Below, one piece after another: positions 53,342 to 62,705 of a stretch of DNA of 64,000 bases (position 1 is the first letter of the stretch; every line of letters begins with the position of its first letter). Below the pieces are notes generated by a model, which searched no databases, had not been told where the DNA came from, and worked only from the letters and a program-made list of their open reading frames with translations. This stretch comes from JACVRX01 sp963819885 (lineage in GTDB: Bacteria; Actinomycetota; Actinomycetes; Jiangellales; Jiangellaceae), in NCBI GenBank assembly GCA_963819885.1, contig CAWFXV010000008.1, positions 1 through 64,000 of the forward strand. Direction: 5' to 3'. The position numbers were made by a program, and so were the translations under genes.

Positions 53342-54826
53342 ATGGCGCAGGTGTCCCGCGATCCGTCGAAATCCATTTTCGCTATTCGCCCGATCGGCAA
53401 CCTGGTTGCGGAGACCCACGAGTCAGGTCACGAACTGAAACGGGCGGTCAGCTCGACCCAGCTCACCGCGATGGGCATCGGGGCGATCATCGGCACCGGC
53501 ATCTTCGTCGTGGTCGGCGAGGGAGCGAAGATTGCCGGCCCGGCGGTGATCCTGTCCTTTGTCCTGGCGGCCGTGGCGTGTGTCTTCTCCGCCTTGTCCT
53601 ATGCCGAACTGGCGTCGTCGATCCCGGTTTCGGGCAGCGCCTACACCTACACCTACGCGACCCTCGGCGAGATCGTCGCGTGGATCATCGGCTGGGACCT
53701 CATCTTGGAATACGGCGTGTCCGTAGCCGCCGTGGCCGTCGGCTGGGGAGCAAACCTCAACGCCTTTCTGGATTCCGCATTCGGCGTCGAGATCCCCCTG
53801 GCACTGGCAACGTCACCGGAAAACGGCGGCGTGTTCAACCTGCCGGCCGTTCTGATCGTGTTGGCGATCACGGCACTGCTGGTACGTGGGACGAAGGAAA
53901 GCGCCCAGGTCAACCTGGTCATGGTCGTGGTGAAGCTCGCGGCGCTGGTCTTCTTCATCGTCGTCGCGTTGTCCGCGTTCAGCACGCAGAACTTCACCCC
54001 ATTCGCCCCGGACGGTGCCGACGCCATCGTCTCCGGCGCCGCGATCATCTTCTTCGCGTACATCGGCTTCGATGCGGTGTCGACCGGCAGCGAGGAGGCG
54101 CGGAACCCATCGCGGGACCTGCCGATCGCGATCATCGGATCGCTGGTGATCTGCACGATCTTCTACATCCTCACTGCCGTCGGCGCGATCGGCATCGCGA
54201 CACCGGCGCAGCTCGGCGCGAGCGAGGCACCGCTGGCAGCCGCCTTGGAGGAAGGCGCTGGAATCTCGTGGGCGGCCGCCGTGCTGTCCTTCGGTGCCGT
54301 CGTCGCGATCACCAGCGTGATCCTGGTGATCCTGTACGGCCAGACCCGGATCTTCTTCGCCATGTGCCGTGACGGGCTGATGCCCGAAGGCCTGGCAACC
54401 GTCAACCCGCGGTATGGGACTCCGGCCCGGCTAACGATCATCCTCGGCGTGCTCATCTCGGTCATCGCGGCGTTCGTGCCGCTCAGCCAGATCGTCCGGC
54501 TGGTGAACATCGGCACGCTGTTCGCCTTCGTCCTGGTCAACATCGGCGTGATCGTCCTGCGCCGCACGCGGCCGGACATGCCGCGTCCGTACAAGGTGCC
54601 GTTCAGTCCGTGGTTCCCACTACTCGGCATTCTGTTCGCGATCTATCTCATGATCGACCTGCCGCTCGGTACCTGGGTCCGGTTCGTCGTCTGGTTGGCG
54701 ATCGGCGTGCTGATCTACGTGATCTACGGCTACCGAAACTCGCGACTTCGCACACCGCATGGCGAGTACGGCATCCTTCCGGCCGAGCCGGCCGACCCCA
54801 CCCACCGGCACGAACCGCATGACTGA
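53342..54826 (+). CDS. APC-family amino-acid permease
   Basis: 494 aa from ATG 53342 (GAGGGG upstream). About twelve hydrophobic helices. TAMGIGAIIGTGIFVVVGEGA is the first-helix substrate-binding motif of APC transporters, and GFDAVSTGSEEARNPSRDLPIAI the conserved loop. Cationic amino-acid transporter-like (CAT/YfnA type). Overlaps the Usp gene by eight bases, suggesting coupled expression. Confidence 0.9.
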   Translation: MAQVSRDPSKSIFAIRPIGNLVAETHESGHELKRAVSSTQLTAMGIGAIIGTGIFVVVGEGAKIAGPAVILSFVLAAVACVFSALSYAELASSIPVSGSAYTYTYATLGEIVAWIIGWDLILEYGVSVAAVAVGWGANLNAFLDSAFGVEIPLALATSPENGGVFNLPAVLIVLAITALLVRGTKESAQVNLVMVVVKLAALVFFIVVALSAFSTQNFTPFAPDGADAIVSGAAIIFFAYIGFDAVSTGSEEARNPSRDLPIAIIGSLVICTIFYILTAVGAIGIATPAQLGASEAPLAAALEEGAGISWAAAVLSFGAVVAITSVILVILYGQTRIFFAMCRDGLMPEGLATVNPRYGTPARLTIILGVLISVIAAFVPLSQIVRLVNIGTLFAFVLVNIGVIVLRRTRPDMPRPYKVPFSPWFPLLGILFAIYLMIDLPLGTWVRFVVWLAIGVLIYVIYGYRNSRLRTPHGEYGILPAEPADPTHRHEPHD

Positions 54827-55706
54827 GCAGGTCGTCGTCGGATACGACGGCACCGACCGCGGTGCCGACGCGCTCGCGCTCGGCGTGGCTTGCTCGCGAG
54901 TCCTCGAAACCGGCCTCGTCATCGCCGCGGTGTATCCCTCGCCCTCGGCGATCGGAATCGGCCGGGTCGACGCGGAGTGGGTGGCCGACCGACGGCAGGC
55001 GGCGGAGCAGGTGCTGGACCAGGCCCGTGGTGTCCTTACCGACTGGGGAGATGCGCCGGCGGAGACGTCCTATCGGGCCGTCGGTTCGATGTCCGCGGCG
55101 CGCGGGCTGCATGACCTGGCCGAGGAAGACGACACCCGGCTGGTCGTGGTCGGGCTGCACGCCGACCCGTCGCGGCACCGGTTGTTCGCCGGCGGGACGG
55201 CGGATCGCCTGCTCTCCGGCGTCCCGTGTCCGGTGGGGGTCGCCCCAGCAGGGCAGCGCAACCGGGAGATCCGCGACGTCCGGCGGATCGGGGTCGCGTA
55301 CATCGACACCGAGGAAGCCCGAGCCGCACTTGCCGAAGGCGTCCGGCTGGCCGAAAAGACTGGCGCCTCGTTGCAGCTGTACACCGTGGTTGCCGAACCC
55401 GCGGACGTGATGCCGATCCTGCTCGGTCGCGACGCCGAACACGCGTTCACGTCGACGGCGCAGGAGATCTACCAACGCGCGCTCGACGATGCCATCGACT
55501 CACTGGCCAGCACGGTGCCCGCCACCGGTGAGGTCCGCTTCGGGAACCCGGTCGACGTGCTCGCCGAACTTGACGACGAGGTGGACGTCCTGGTGTGCGG
55601 GTCCCGCGGCTACGGTCCGATCCGGCGGGTCCTGCTCGGCGGTGTCTCCGCCCGACTGATCGGCCGCGCGAAGATGCCGGTGGTCATCGCTCCGCGAGGC
55701 GATTAG
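54819..55706 (+). CDS. Universal stress protein with two Usp domains
   Basis: 295 aa. First Usp domain from VVVGYDGTDRGADALALGVACS to about 140, with VVVGLHADPSRHRLFAGGTADRLL. Second from about 150, with VLVCGSRGYGPIRRVLLGGVSARLI containing the G-2x-G-9x-G ATP-binding signature. Cytoplasmic stress-response ATP binder. Gene overlaps the APC permease by eight bases; pairing of a Usp with an APC transporter is common. Confidence 0.9.
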   Translation: MTEQVVVGYDGTDRGADALALGVACSRVLETGLVIAAVYPSPSAIGIGRVDAEWVADRRQAAEQVLDQARGVLTDWGDAPAETSYRAVGSMSAARGLHDLAEEDDTRLVVVGLHADPSRHRLFAGGTADRLLSGVPCPVGVAPAGQRNREIRDVRRIGVAYIDTEEARAALAEGVRLAEKTGASLQLYTVVAEPADVMPILLGRDAEHAFTSTAQEIYQRALDDAIDSLASTVPATGEVRFGNPVDVLAELDDEVDVLVCGSRGYGPIRRVLLGGVSARLIGRAKMPVVIAPRGD

Positions 55707-55712
55707 CGTTCT

Positions 55713-55725
55713 CTGGGTGCCCCAG
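55713..55725. terminator. Small hairpin between convergent Usp and thioesterase genes
   Basis: CTGGG-TGC-CCCAG, 5-bp stem and 3-nt loop, seven bases after the Usp stop. Weak and without T-run. Confidence 0.3.
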
Positions 55726-55750
55726 CGCACTCGAGACGAGGCAGAGCCGG

Positions 55751-56161
55751 TCAGGCAGGTCGGCCCAGGGCTTCGGTCGAGCGGACGTTCTGCAACCTGA
55801 CCTGACCTTTCGCAACCAGCCGGGCGTCTTCGTCCCAGATCTGCACCGTCCACAGCTGCTGGGTTCGGCCGCGCTGTACCGGCAGGGCCTCGGCGCGCAG
55901 GATGCCCGTACGCACTGCGCGCAGGAAGTCGGTTTGGTTCGCCACCCCGACGACGTGTCCGTCCTCGCCGAGCCAGACGGCTGCGGCGACGCTGGCGAGC
56001 GTCTCGACGATCGAGCAATGCACTCCGCCGTGCAGGATGCCGAACGGCTGGTGCAGCTCCGGTCGGACCTCGAGATGGGCGGTGACACGGTCAGGCGACA
56101 CCTCGTCGAGCTCGAGCCCGAGCAGCCCGACGAAGTTGTCCGTCTCGGCGACAGGATGCAT
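55751..56161 (-). CDS. Hot-dog fold thioesterase (PaaI/YbgC-like)
   Basis: 136 aa from ATG 56161 with GAGGGA upstream. FGILHGGVHCSIVETLASVAA is the HGG motif of hot-dog acyl-CoA thioesterases (the Asp/Glu catalytic side is E of VET). Then VGVANQTDFLRAVRTG and LVAKGQVRLQNV. Hydrolyses an acyl- or aryl-CoA. Substrate unknown. Convergent with Usp and divergent from DedA. Confidence 0.88.
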   Translation of the reverse strand: MHPVAETDNFVGLLGLELDEVSPDRVTAHLEVRPELHQPFGILHGGVHCSIVETLASVAAAVWLGEDGHVVGVANQTDFLRAVRTGILRAEALPVQRGRTQQLWTVQIWDEDARLVAKGQVRLQNVRSTEALGRPA

Positions 56162-56269
56162 CGAATCCCTCACGATCGAAGAGGCGGCCAGCCTAGGGCC
56201 GGCCGCCGAGTCGCCCCACCTACAATCGCGGTTGCCCGTTCCCCAGTCCGCAGACAGGACGCTGCTCTC

Positions 56270-56935
56270 GTGTTCACCGGCTCGCTGCTCGCGGCCGAAC
56301 AGGCCGACGACGACGGTCTCGTTGGGCTGTCCGGGGTCGCGGCGGACGTGATCGCGGCGATCGGCGAATTCGGGGTGGGGGTCCTGACCTTCGTCGAGAC
56401 CGTCTTCCCGCCCATTCCCAGCGAGATCATCCTGCCACTGGCCGGCTACGAGGCCGAGCGGGGCGAGCTGAACGTCGTCTTGGTCGTGGTTGCCGCGACC
56501 GTCGGGTCACTGCTGGGCGCTCTCGTGCTCTACGGGCTGGGTGCGGTGTTCGGCGAGCAACGGGCTCGACGCTGGCTGACCTGGCTGCCGCTCGTGGACG
56601 AGGCTGACTTCGACAAAGCGGCAGGATGGTTCCATCGGCACGGGCACGGGGTGGTTTTCTTCGGCCGGTTCGTGCCGATCGTGCGGAGCTTGGTGTCCCT
56701 GCCCGCCGGCGCCCAGCGGATGCCACTCGTACCGTTTCTCCTGCTCACCGCGGCGGGTACCGCGCTGTGGAACTCCGCCCTGGTCGGCGCCGGCTACCTG
56801 CTTGGTACTCAGTACGAGCGGGTGGAGCACTACCTCGGGTACCTCGACTACGTGATCTTCGCGGCGATGATCGTCGTTGTCGGTTGGTTCGTCCTCCGCA
56901 AACTCCGCCAGCGCCGCGCCGCGCACGTCGCGTGA
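56270..56935 (+). CDS. DedA/SNARE-associated family membrane protein
   Basis: 221 aa, GTG start. FVETVFPPIPSEIILPLAGYEAERG and FGRFVPIVRSLVSLPAGAQRMPLVPFLLLTAAGTALWNSALVGAGYLLG are the two diagnostic DedA motifs (F/Y-G-R-F-x-P-x-x-R-x-x-x-x-x-x-AG). Five to six helices. Family proposed to flip phospholipids or undecaprenyl phosphate. Next gene starts inside its stop (GTGA). Confidence 0.9.
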   Translation: MFTGSLLAAEQADDDGLVGLSGVAADVIAAIGEFGVGVLTFVETVFPPIPSEIILPLAGYEAERGELNVVLVVVAATVGSLLGALVLYGLGAVFGEQRARRWLTWLPLVDEADFDKAAGWFHRHGHGVVFFGRFVPIVRSLVSLPAGAQRMPLVPFLLLTAAGTALWNSALVGAGYLLGTQYERVEHYLGYLDYVIFAAMIVVVGWFVLRKLRQRRAAHVA

Positions 56936-58210
56936 ACCGGGCTCGCCTGCTGGGCTCTTGCTCTCGGGTCCGGTCTCCTGCTCTGCTCGTGCACCGGTCC
57001 CGGCGAAGCGGCCGACGCCGATGATGGGTCCACCGAGCAAGCCGAACTCGCCGGCACGCTGACCACCTGGTTCCTCGACCCGGGCTCGGCGCCGGCACAA
57101 GCCGCCATCGAGGCCGCGGCCGAGGCCTTCGAGGCCGAGCACCCGGCCCTCGCCGTTGGCGTCGAGTACGTCCCATGGGCGGAGGGCCGGCAACGACTGA
57201 CGGCGGCCGTCGCGGCGGGCGATGTGCCCGACGTCGCACAGACCAGCACCGAATGGACTGCGGAGCTCGCCGCGCAAGATGCGCTGGCGCCCAGTAGTCC
57301 GGCCGACGGCGTCGAGTACGTCGACAGTCTGCTGCAGCCCGGTGCTGTGGACGGCACGAACTTCGGCTATCCGTGGTACGGCGCGACCCAAGCACTGATC
57401 TACCGCGCCGATGTGCTCTCCCAGGCCGGTGTCTCTCCACCGGCAACCTGGGAGGAGATCTTCTCGGTCGGCGACACGATCGCAACCGAGCTGCCGGAGA
57501 TTGCTCCGATCCAGGTGGGGGGAGCGCACCTGGACCTGCAGGCGCCGCTGGTCTGGGCAGCCGGGGGAGACATCGCCAGCCAGGTGGCCGGCACCTGGCA
57601 CTCCGGCGTCGACACTCCCGCCGGGCGGGACGCGTTCGGCCATTTCGAGGCGATGTGGAAGAAGGGCTGGTCCCCCCGCGATGCGGTGACATGGACATCG
57701 GCCGATGTCCGGATGGCGTTCGCCGAAGGCCGGTCGGCGATGATGATCGGCACGCTCGCGGATCTGCGGGCGATCCTCTCTGCTAATCCCGGGATGGACG
57801 GCAACCTGGGTACCGCGCTGCTGCCGGAAGGTCCCGGCGGCAGCCGTGATGCGGTCGTGGCCGGAAGCCATCTGGTCGTTCCGGAGAGCTCGGTTCAGCA
57901 AGAAGCCGCCGCCGCGTTTGTTCGACATCTGTGCGCACCGGAGCAAGTCGTGCCGGTGACGGAGGCTCTCGGTGTCCTGCCGGGCAGGCGCGACGGAATC
58001 GAAGCGATGGTCGGTGACGACGAGGTGCTGGCCGCGTTCGGTGAGCAGCTCATCGAGCACTCGCGCACCTACCCGGCGGCCGTCTGGTGGCAGGAGGTGG
58101 TGACGGCGGGAGTGTTCGAAACGGCGACGCAGCAGCTCATGCACGGTCAGCTCACGGCACCCGAGGCCGCGACGGCCGTCGACTCGGCCATCAGCGCCGC
58201 CATCGGCTAA
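56932..58210 (+). CDS. Extracellular solute-binding lipoprotein (ABC sugar type), probable 1-nt insertion in signal peptide
   Basis: About 425 aa. Start GTG 56932 overlaps DedA stop and gives MNRARLL; a one-base insertion near 56953 then shifts to ALALGSGLLLCSC, the end of a lipoprotein signal with lipobox. Mature part: LTTWFLDPGSAPAQAAIEAAAEAFEAEHP, FGYPWYGATQALIYRADVL and SHLVVPESSVQQEAAAAFVRHL are typical of family 1 sugar-binding proteins. Without the indel the lipoprotein would be intact. ABC permease genes are not next to it. Convergent with the ACT gene (stops overlap by 4 bases). Confidence 0.8.
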
Positions 58211-58839
58211 CCGCCGCGGCGGGCGCCGACCGGCTCGGGTACGTCGACATTCGGCAGGCAGGCGAGAACGTCGAGCATGTGCTGGAGACGACCGAGTTCG
58301 GTGCGGTGAAAGGCCGGCCCGTCCTCGCGGGCCACGGTGAGTACCTGGTTGCCCGGCAGCGGCGCCCGGGCCAGCCGGGCACCTTCGGTCACGGCAACCG
58401 GTCGGGCCGGGATGCCCTCGGGCAGCCGCGGGTGCGCGGGCGCGTCCGGGCTTGCCAGAAGTACCTCCCCGTTGGCGTCCGCCACGCACGCCCAGGTGGC
58501 GGCGAGCACCAACGGCGCAGCATCCATCAGCGTGGCGAGCGCTCGGGCCGGAGCAGTGACCATCGAGGCGATCACCCCCGCCTCGGGCATCGCCTCAGGA
58601 GTGCTGCGGGCCGCCCATAGCCCGACCGGCCGCACACCGGGGATCGAGCGCAGCGACGACAGCAGGCGATCGCGCGGCTGCCCACGCCACTCCAGGGTGA
58701 TGTCGTCGAGCGCCCGACCGGAGTCTCGTTCCAGCACGTAGATCTGGGCAACGTCGGCGCCGAGCACACCGAGTGTCCAGGTCACCCGACCCAGTGAGCC
58801 CGGTTGGTCCGGCAGCTCGATCCGCAGTCGCAGCAGCAT
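58207..58839 (-). CDS. ACT-domain protein
   Basis: 210 aa. N-terminal ACT domain LLRLRIELPDQPGSLGRVTWTLGVLGADVAQIYVLERDS to about residue 75, a regulatory amino-acid-binding fold. The rest (about 75-200) is Ala/Leu-rich and may be a GAF-like domain. Stand-alone ACT regulators in actinobacteria often lack a partner. No amino-acid biosynthesis gene is adjacent. Confidence 0.75.
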   Translation of the reverse strand: MLLRLRIELPDQPGSLGRVTWTLGVLGADVAQIYVLERDSGRALDDITLEWRGQPRDRLLSSLRSIPGVRPVGLWAARSTPEAMPEAGVIASMVTAPARALATLMDAAPLVLAATWACVADANGEVLLASPDAPAHPRLPEGIPARPVAVTEGARLARAPLPGNQVLTVAREDGPAFHRTELGRLQHMLDVLACLPNVDVPEPVGARRGG

Positions 58840-58954
58840 GGTTCCCCCTGAGCAGGTGTCGGTGTCAGGCCCTACTACCGTGCCCGGTGGATGTTGCCCC
58901 GCTGTTTCGGTCGTGGGTCGGCCCGGTCAACAGGTCATTCGGCGGCCATCACGG

Positions 58955-59413
58955 TCAGACCGACTGTTCGACCTGGCCGGCGCGCCGGTGCCGCCCGGGC
59001 TCGCGCGGTTCGGGGGCGGCGACATCGGCAGCCGACTCTGTTGCTTCCAGCGCTCGCTGGAAGCCATTGGCCGGCACGTCCGGAACGGTCAGGACAGCCG
59101 CCTCCTCGGCCTCGTCGTCGGATCTGACCGCGCGACGGCGCGCCCGCCGTCCCTGCCGCGACCCGGTGGCAAGATCGCCCAGCTCGCCCGGCAGCGCGTC
59201 GATCCATTGGATGCCGGTGTCCGCATTGCCGTGCACTGCGAGCATGTCGTCCAGCGAGCCCCACGCACTCGTGGCCGGATGCGCGGAACACCAGCGCAAC
59301 ACGACATGGCCGTCGGAGAACGCAATACCGAAGGCGACGACACAGACGCCGGAGGCGCCGGAGTCGTCCACGCGTCGGACCAGGGCGAACCGGCGCGGCA
59401 GCATCGTGCTCAC
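58955..59413 (-). CDS. Conserved actinobacterial hypothetical protein
   Basis: 152 aa, GTG 59413 (or ATG 59404). PRRFALVRRVDDSGASGVCVVAFGIAFSDGHVVLRW and WGSLDDMLAVHGNADTGIQWID form a beta-rich N-terminal domain common in actinobacteria. The C-terminal 60 residues are Arg/Ala/Glu-rich and likely disordered. No functional clue from neighbours. Confidence 0.55.
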   Translation of the reverse strand: MSTMLPRRFALVRRVDDSGASGVCVVAFGIAFSDGHVVLRWCSAHPATSAWGSLDDMLAVHGNADTGIQWIDALPGELGDLATGSRQGRRARRRAVRSDDEAEEAAVLTVPDVPANGFQRALEATESAADVAAPEPREPGRHRRAGQVEQSV

Positions 59414-59467
59414 CGAGGACCACCCGGCCGGATCACTAGGTCATCTTGGTGGACTGGCGCCGTAGTG

Positions 59468-60310
59468 TCACGGCCCCACGCCCGTCGCCGCAGGAGCGGC
59501 ACACAAGGAATCGAAGGTTGGCCGAATTCCGACTCCCGCGGTGAGTTCCACTTTCGCTTCTTGCGGGCCGCCGGCCAACCCGAGCCACACGGCGAAGACG
59601 TAGTTCTTCTTCCCCTCGGCAAGGGCGTGCGGGTCGCACCGCAGCGCCTTGGCCCGGATCGGAACGGAGATGGTGTCGTCGGTTGCGGCAAGCACTGCGA
59701 CGGGCTCGGCCGGCTGGACCGGTTCGAGCCGGAAGACCACGCTCCCGGTCAAGTGCTGCAGGGTGACCTCGTCGTCGCCGCCCACCCGCTGCAGCTCGAT
59801 CGTTCCGAGCAAGGCATCGCCGGCTGGGTCGGGCGTCCAGCGCTCTCCAAGGGTCACCACAACTACCTCGGCCAGGCGGCGACCGTCGCAATACAGCCGC
59901 AGCAGACGCGGGAGCACGTTCAACGAATCATCGACATCCACTACGACCGACCGTCCGCCGGCGACTGCTTGCGCCGTTGCGGCGGTGGGTGTGGGTGAGG
60001 CGTTCGAACAAATCGGTTGGCCGTACACAATGGGGAAATCGATCCTCCGACCGGGCAGGATGACGGCATCGCCGTCACTCTCCGCGTCCGGAAACGGCGG
60101 CGCATGCAGGACGACGTCGTTGACGTGAACCGGCTCGGCGCTGTCGTTGAGCAGCTGTATGCGGATGCTCGCCAACGATTCGTCGAAGTTGGACTGCAGG
60201 ATGCGGGCGCTGAGCTCGGGTTCTGATACCGCGGATTCTGTGGGGGCTGTACAGCCGACCGTCGTAGCCGCGCACAACGCGGCCACCAACCGCGTCGCAC
60301 CGCCTCGCAT
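59468..60310 (-). CDS. Secreted lipoprotein of unknown function
   Basis: 280 aa. Signal with lipobox TVGC at about residues 16-19 (cleavage before Cys). The mature chain is beta-rich: ARILQSNFDESLASIRIQLL, IDFPIVYGQPICSN, SVVVDVDDSLNVL and NYVFAVWLGL. Looks like a tandem of Ig-like domains. No enzymatic motif. Upstream SoxR gene on the same strand, 25 bases after its stop, is likely independent. Confidence 0.65.
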   Translation of the reverse strand: MRGGATRLVAALCAATTVGCTAPTESAVSEPELSARILQSNFDESLASIRIQLLNDSAEPVHVNDVVLHAPPFPDAESDGDAVILPGRRIDFPIVYGQPICSNASPTPTAATAQAVAGGRSVVVDVDDSLNVLPRLLRLYCDGRRLAEVVVVTLGERWTPDPAGDALLGTIELQRVGGDDEVTLQHLTGSVVFRLEPVQPAEPVAVLAATDDTISVPIRAKALRCDPHALAEGKKNYVFAVWLGLAGGPQEAKVELTAGVGIRPTFDSLCAAPAATGVGP

Positions 60311-60334
60311 GACTCGACGATAAGGTGCCGTCGG

Positions 60335-60811
60335 TCAGCCGATCGCCGTGCCAACAGCCGGTACCGCCGGCCGTTGATCGCCCAACAGATAGCGCGGTCC
60401 GCTGCCCAGCGCAGCCGCCCGGTCGCCAGGGTTGTAGAGATGACAGGTGTTGAGCGACAGGCAGCCACAGCCGATGCATTCACCGAGCTCATCTCGCAGA
60501 CGGCGCAGTTCATCGATCCGCTGGTCGAGGCGGTCCCGCCAAGACCTCGACAGACGGCTCCAGTCGCTCGCCGTCGGGGTTCGGGAGCTGGGCAGCGTAT
60601 CCAGTGCGGCGCGGATCTCGTCCAGGGTCAGCCCGACCCGCTGCGCAGCGCGGACGAACGCCACCCGCCGAAGCGTGGAGCGCTCGTACACGCGATGGCC
60701 ACCGGCCGTGCGTTCCGACGACAGCAGCCCTTTGGCCTCGTAGAACCGCAAGGCCGACGTCGCGGCACCGCTGCGGGCCGCCAGCTCGCCTATGGTCAAC
60801 CGGCTTGCCAC
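60335..60811 (-). CDS. soxR: SoxR, redox-sensitive MerR-type activator
   Basis: 158 aa from GTG 60811. MerR HTH (LTIGELAARSGAATSALRFYEAKGLL), then the dimerisation helix and the [2Fe-2S] cluster motif CIGCGCLSLNTC (C-x2-C-x-C-x5-C), which is the SoxR signature. Activates genes in response to redox-cycling compounds. Divergent from the gene at 60921. The upstream frame belongs to a different reading of that gene's region. Confidence 0.9.
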   Translation of the reverse strand: MASRLTIGELAARSGAATSALRFYEAKGLLSSERTAGGHRVYERSTLRRVAFVRAAQRVGLTLDEIRAALDTLPSSRTPTASDWSRLSRSWRDRLDQRIDELRRLRDELGECIGCGCLSLNTCHLYNPGDRAAALGSGPRYLLGDQRPAVPAVGTAIG

Positions 60812-60920
60812 GGACGGGTCCCCAAACTTCGACCGAACTTGAAGCTTAGCTCTGTTCGTGTTCCGAGCGGTGGGCCTTCGCGCTAGCCTGCAGGCCGCCG
60901 TCTTGACCGGAGGAGAAGTG

Positions 60921-61175
60921 ATGGAGCCATCTGCCGATGTCGACGCGATGGTCGCCGACGCCGTCAGGACAATCCGAGACCGCTTCGGCGCCGATGGCCT
61001 ACGCGATCTCGTAGCGCTCGCGTCGGAGGAGATCCGGAGCAGCGAGCTGGCCGTAGCCGACCTGGGCGAGGTCGCCGAGCCGACAGCGCAACAGGAGCAG
61101 GGATTGAGCACCGCGGACACCCAGGCGTGGATTGCCTACACCGTGCAGGAGCCCGACCCGGACGGCGACGAATAG
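60921..61175 (+). CDS. Small conserved hypothetical protein
   Basis: 84 aa, ATG after GGAGGAG (8 bases), so the start is good. Helical and acidic: VDAMVADAVRTIRDRFGADGL and SEEIRSSELAVADLGEVAE. No transmembrane segment or known motif. Divergent from soxR with a 110-bp gap; could be under SoxR control. Convergent with otsA. Confidence 0.55.
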   Translation: MEPSADVDAMVADAVRTIRDRFGADGLRDLVALASEEIRSSELAVADLGEVAEPTAQQEQGLSTADTQAWIAYTVQEPDPDGDE

Positions 61176-61184
61176 GGCTCGCAG

Positions 61185-62582
61185 TCAGGTTGCGCGCAGG
61201 CTCTCCAGAAATTCGCGGGCCCACCGCGCGACGTCGTGTGCCATGACGTGTTCCCGCAGGCGACGCATCCGCCGCTCCGCTTCGGAGTCGGGCAGCCGCA
61301 TGGCTTGGCAGAGCGTTTGCTTGAGCCCATCGATGTCGTGCGGGTTGACCAGGAAGGCGCTGTCCATCTCATCGGCCGCGCCGGCGAACTCGGACAGAAC
61401 CAAGGCTCCTCGCATGTCGGTGCGGGCAGCGACGTACTCCTTTGCCACCAGGTTCATGCCGTCGCGCAACGGAGTCACCACCATCACGTCCGCCGCCCGG
61501 AGCAATGCGACCAGCTCGGGCCGGTCATAGGAGGAATGCAGATAGTGCACGGCCGGCGTGCCGATCCGACCGTATTGACCGTTGATCCGGCCGACCTGTA
61601 GCTCGATCTCGTCTCGCAGGGTCTGGTAGGCCTCGACCCGCTCCCGGCTGGGCGTGGCCACCTGGACGAAGACAGCCTCGTCCGGGCTCACCTCGCCTTC
61701 GGCCAGTAGCTCGCCCCACGCCTTGAGGCGATGGCCGATGCCCTTGGTGTAGTCGAGCCGGTCGACCCCCAACAGGACATGCTCGGGCGCGCCGATCTCC
61801 TCCCGAATGGTTGCGCTTCGCGCCAGCACGGCTGGGTCGGAGGCGAGTCTGGTCACTTCGCTGACATCGATGGATATCGGGAACGCGCGCACGCTGACCT
61901 TGCGCCCGTCGTCGGCGACCAGCAGATCGTCGCTCGCCACGGCCTCGGTGTACCGGGTGCACAGGCCGAGGAAGTTGCCCACTGCTCCACTGCGCTGAAA
62001 TCCCACCAGGTCCGCGCCCAGCAATCCGGACAAAATCTGCCGTCGCCAGGGCAGCTGCGCGAACAGCTCGGCTGGTGGAAACGGGATGTGCAGGAAGAAC
62101 CCGATCTTCAGGTCAGGTCGGAGCTGACGCAGGATCCGCGGGACCAGCTGGAGCTGGTAGTCCTGGACGAATACCACTGCACCCTCGTCCGCAATGGCAG
62201 CCGTGGCCCTGGCGAAGCGGTTGTTGACTCGACGATAAGCGTCCCACCACTGCCGCTCGTAGACAGGGGGCACGATCACGTCGTGATAGAGCGGCCAGAG
62301 CGTCGCGTTGGAGAACCCTTCGTAGAATTCGCCGATCTCCTCCGCGGAGAGAGCCACCGGCACCAAGTCCATACCGTCGGATGCGAACGGCTCGAGATCG
62401 TCGTCGGGCATACCGGTCCAGCCGACCCATGCGCCGTCGTAGGAGCGCATCACCGGGGCCAGTGCCGTGACCAGGCCACCCGGGCTGCGCCGCCAGGTCG
62501 TCTCGCCGTCCGGGTCGGTCACCCGGTCGACCGGCAACCGGTTGGCGACAACGACGAAGTTGTTCGTGCCCTTGCGAGCCAC
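61185..62582 (-). CDS. otsA: Alpha,alpha-trehalose-6-phosphate synthase (GT20)
   Basis: 465 aa. N-terminal FVVVANRLPVDRV, WVGWTG, VQDYQLQLVPRILR and FFLHIPFPPAELFAQLPWR are OtsA signatures. The donor half has DRLDYTKGIGHRLKAW, VTPLRDGMNLVAKEYVAAR and ALVLSEFAGAADEM. Makes trehalose-6-P from UDP- (or GDP-) glucose and glucose-6-P. The phosphatase partner (OtsB) is not seen here. The fused beta-PGM/GH65 at the other end of the window may use or break down the same or similar disaccharides. Confidence 0.92.
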   Translation of the reverse strand: MARKGTNNFVVVANRLPVDRVTDPDGETTWRRSPGGLVTALAPVMRSYDGAWVGWTGMPDDDLEPFASDGMDLVPVALSAEEIGEFYEGFSNATLWPLYHDVIVPPVYERQWWDAYRRVNNRFARATAAIADEGAVVFVQDYQLQLVPRILRQLRPDLKIGFFLHIPFPPAELFAQLPWRRQILSGLLGADLVGFQRSGAVGNFLGLCTRYTEAVASDDLLVADDGRKVSVRAFPISIDVSEVTRLASDPAVLARSATIREEIGAPEHVLLGVDRLDYTKGIGHRLKAWGELLAEGEVSPDEAVFVQVATPSRERVEAYQTLRDEIELQVGRINGQYGRIGTPAVHYLHSSYDRPELVALLRAADVMVVTPLRDGMNLVAKEYVAARTDMRGALVLSEFAGAADEMDSAFLVNPHDIDGLKQTLCQAMRLPDSEAERRMRRLREHVMAHDVARWAREFLESLRAT

Positions 62583-62705
62583 GGGGCCTCCTCGTGCCCT
62601 TCACGGTAGCCAACATGGCGGCAGCCGACACATCCCTTTGGCAGCGAGGGCGATCGTCGGCCTGTCGATGGACGGTCCAGGCGCTGCGTTTCGTACGATG
62701 CGGCC

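Noticed and set aside
56507..58489. 660-aa reverse-strand open frame
   Set aside because: Antisense of the DedA and solute-binding genes, very Arg/Gly/Pro-rich; typical of high-GC third-position bias.
60811..60921. SoxR box in the soxR upstream region
   Set aside because: Looked for a CCTCAAGT-type palindrome but found only partial matches (CTTGAAGC), not enough to claim an operator.
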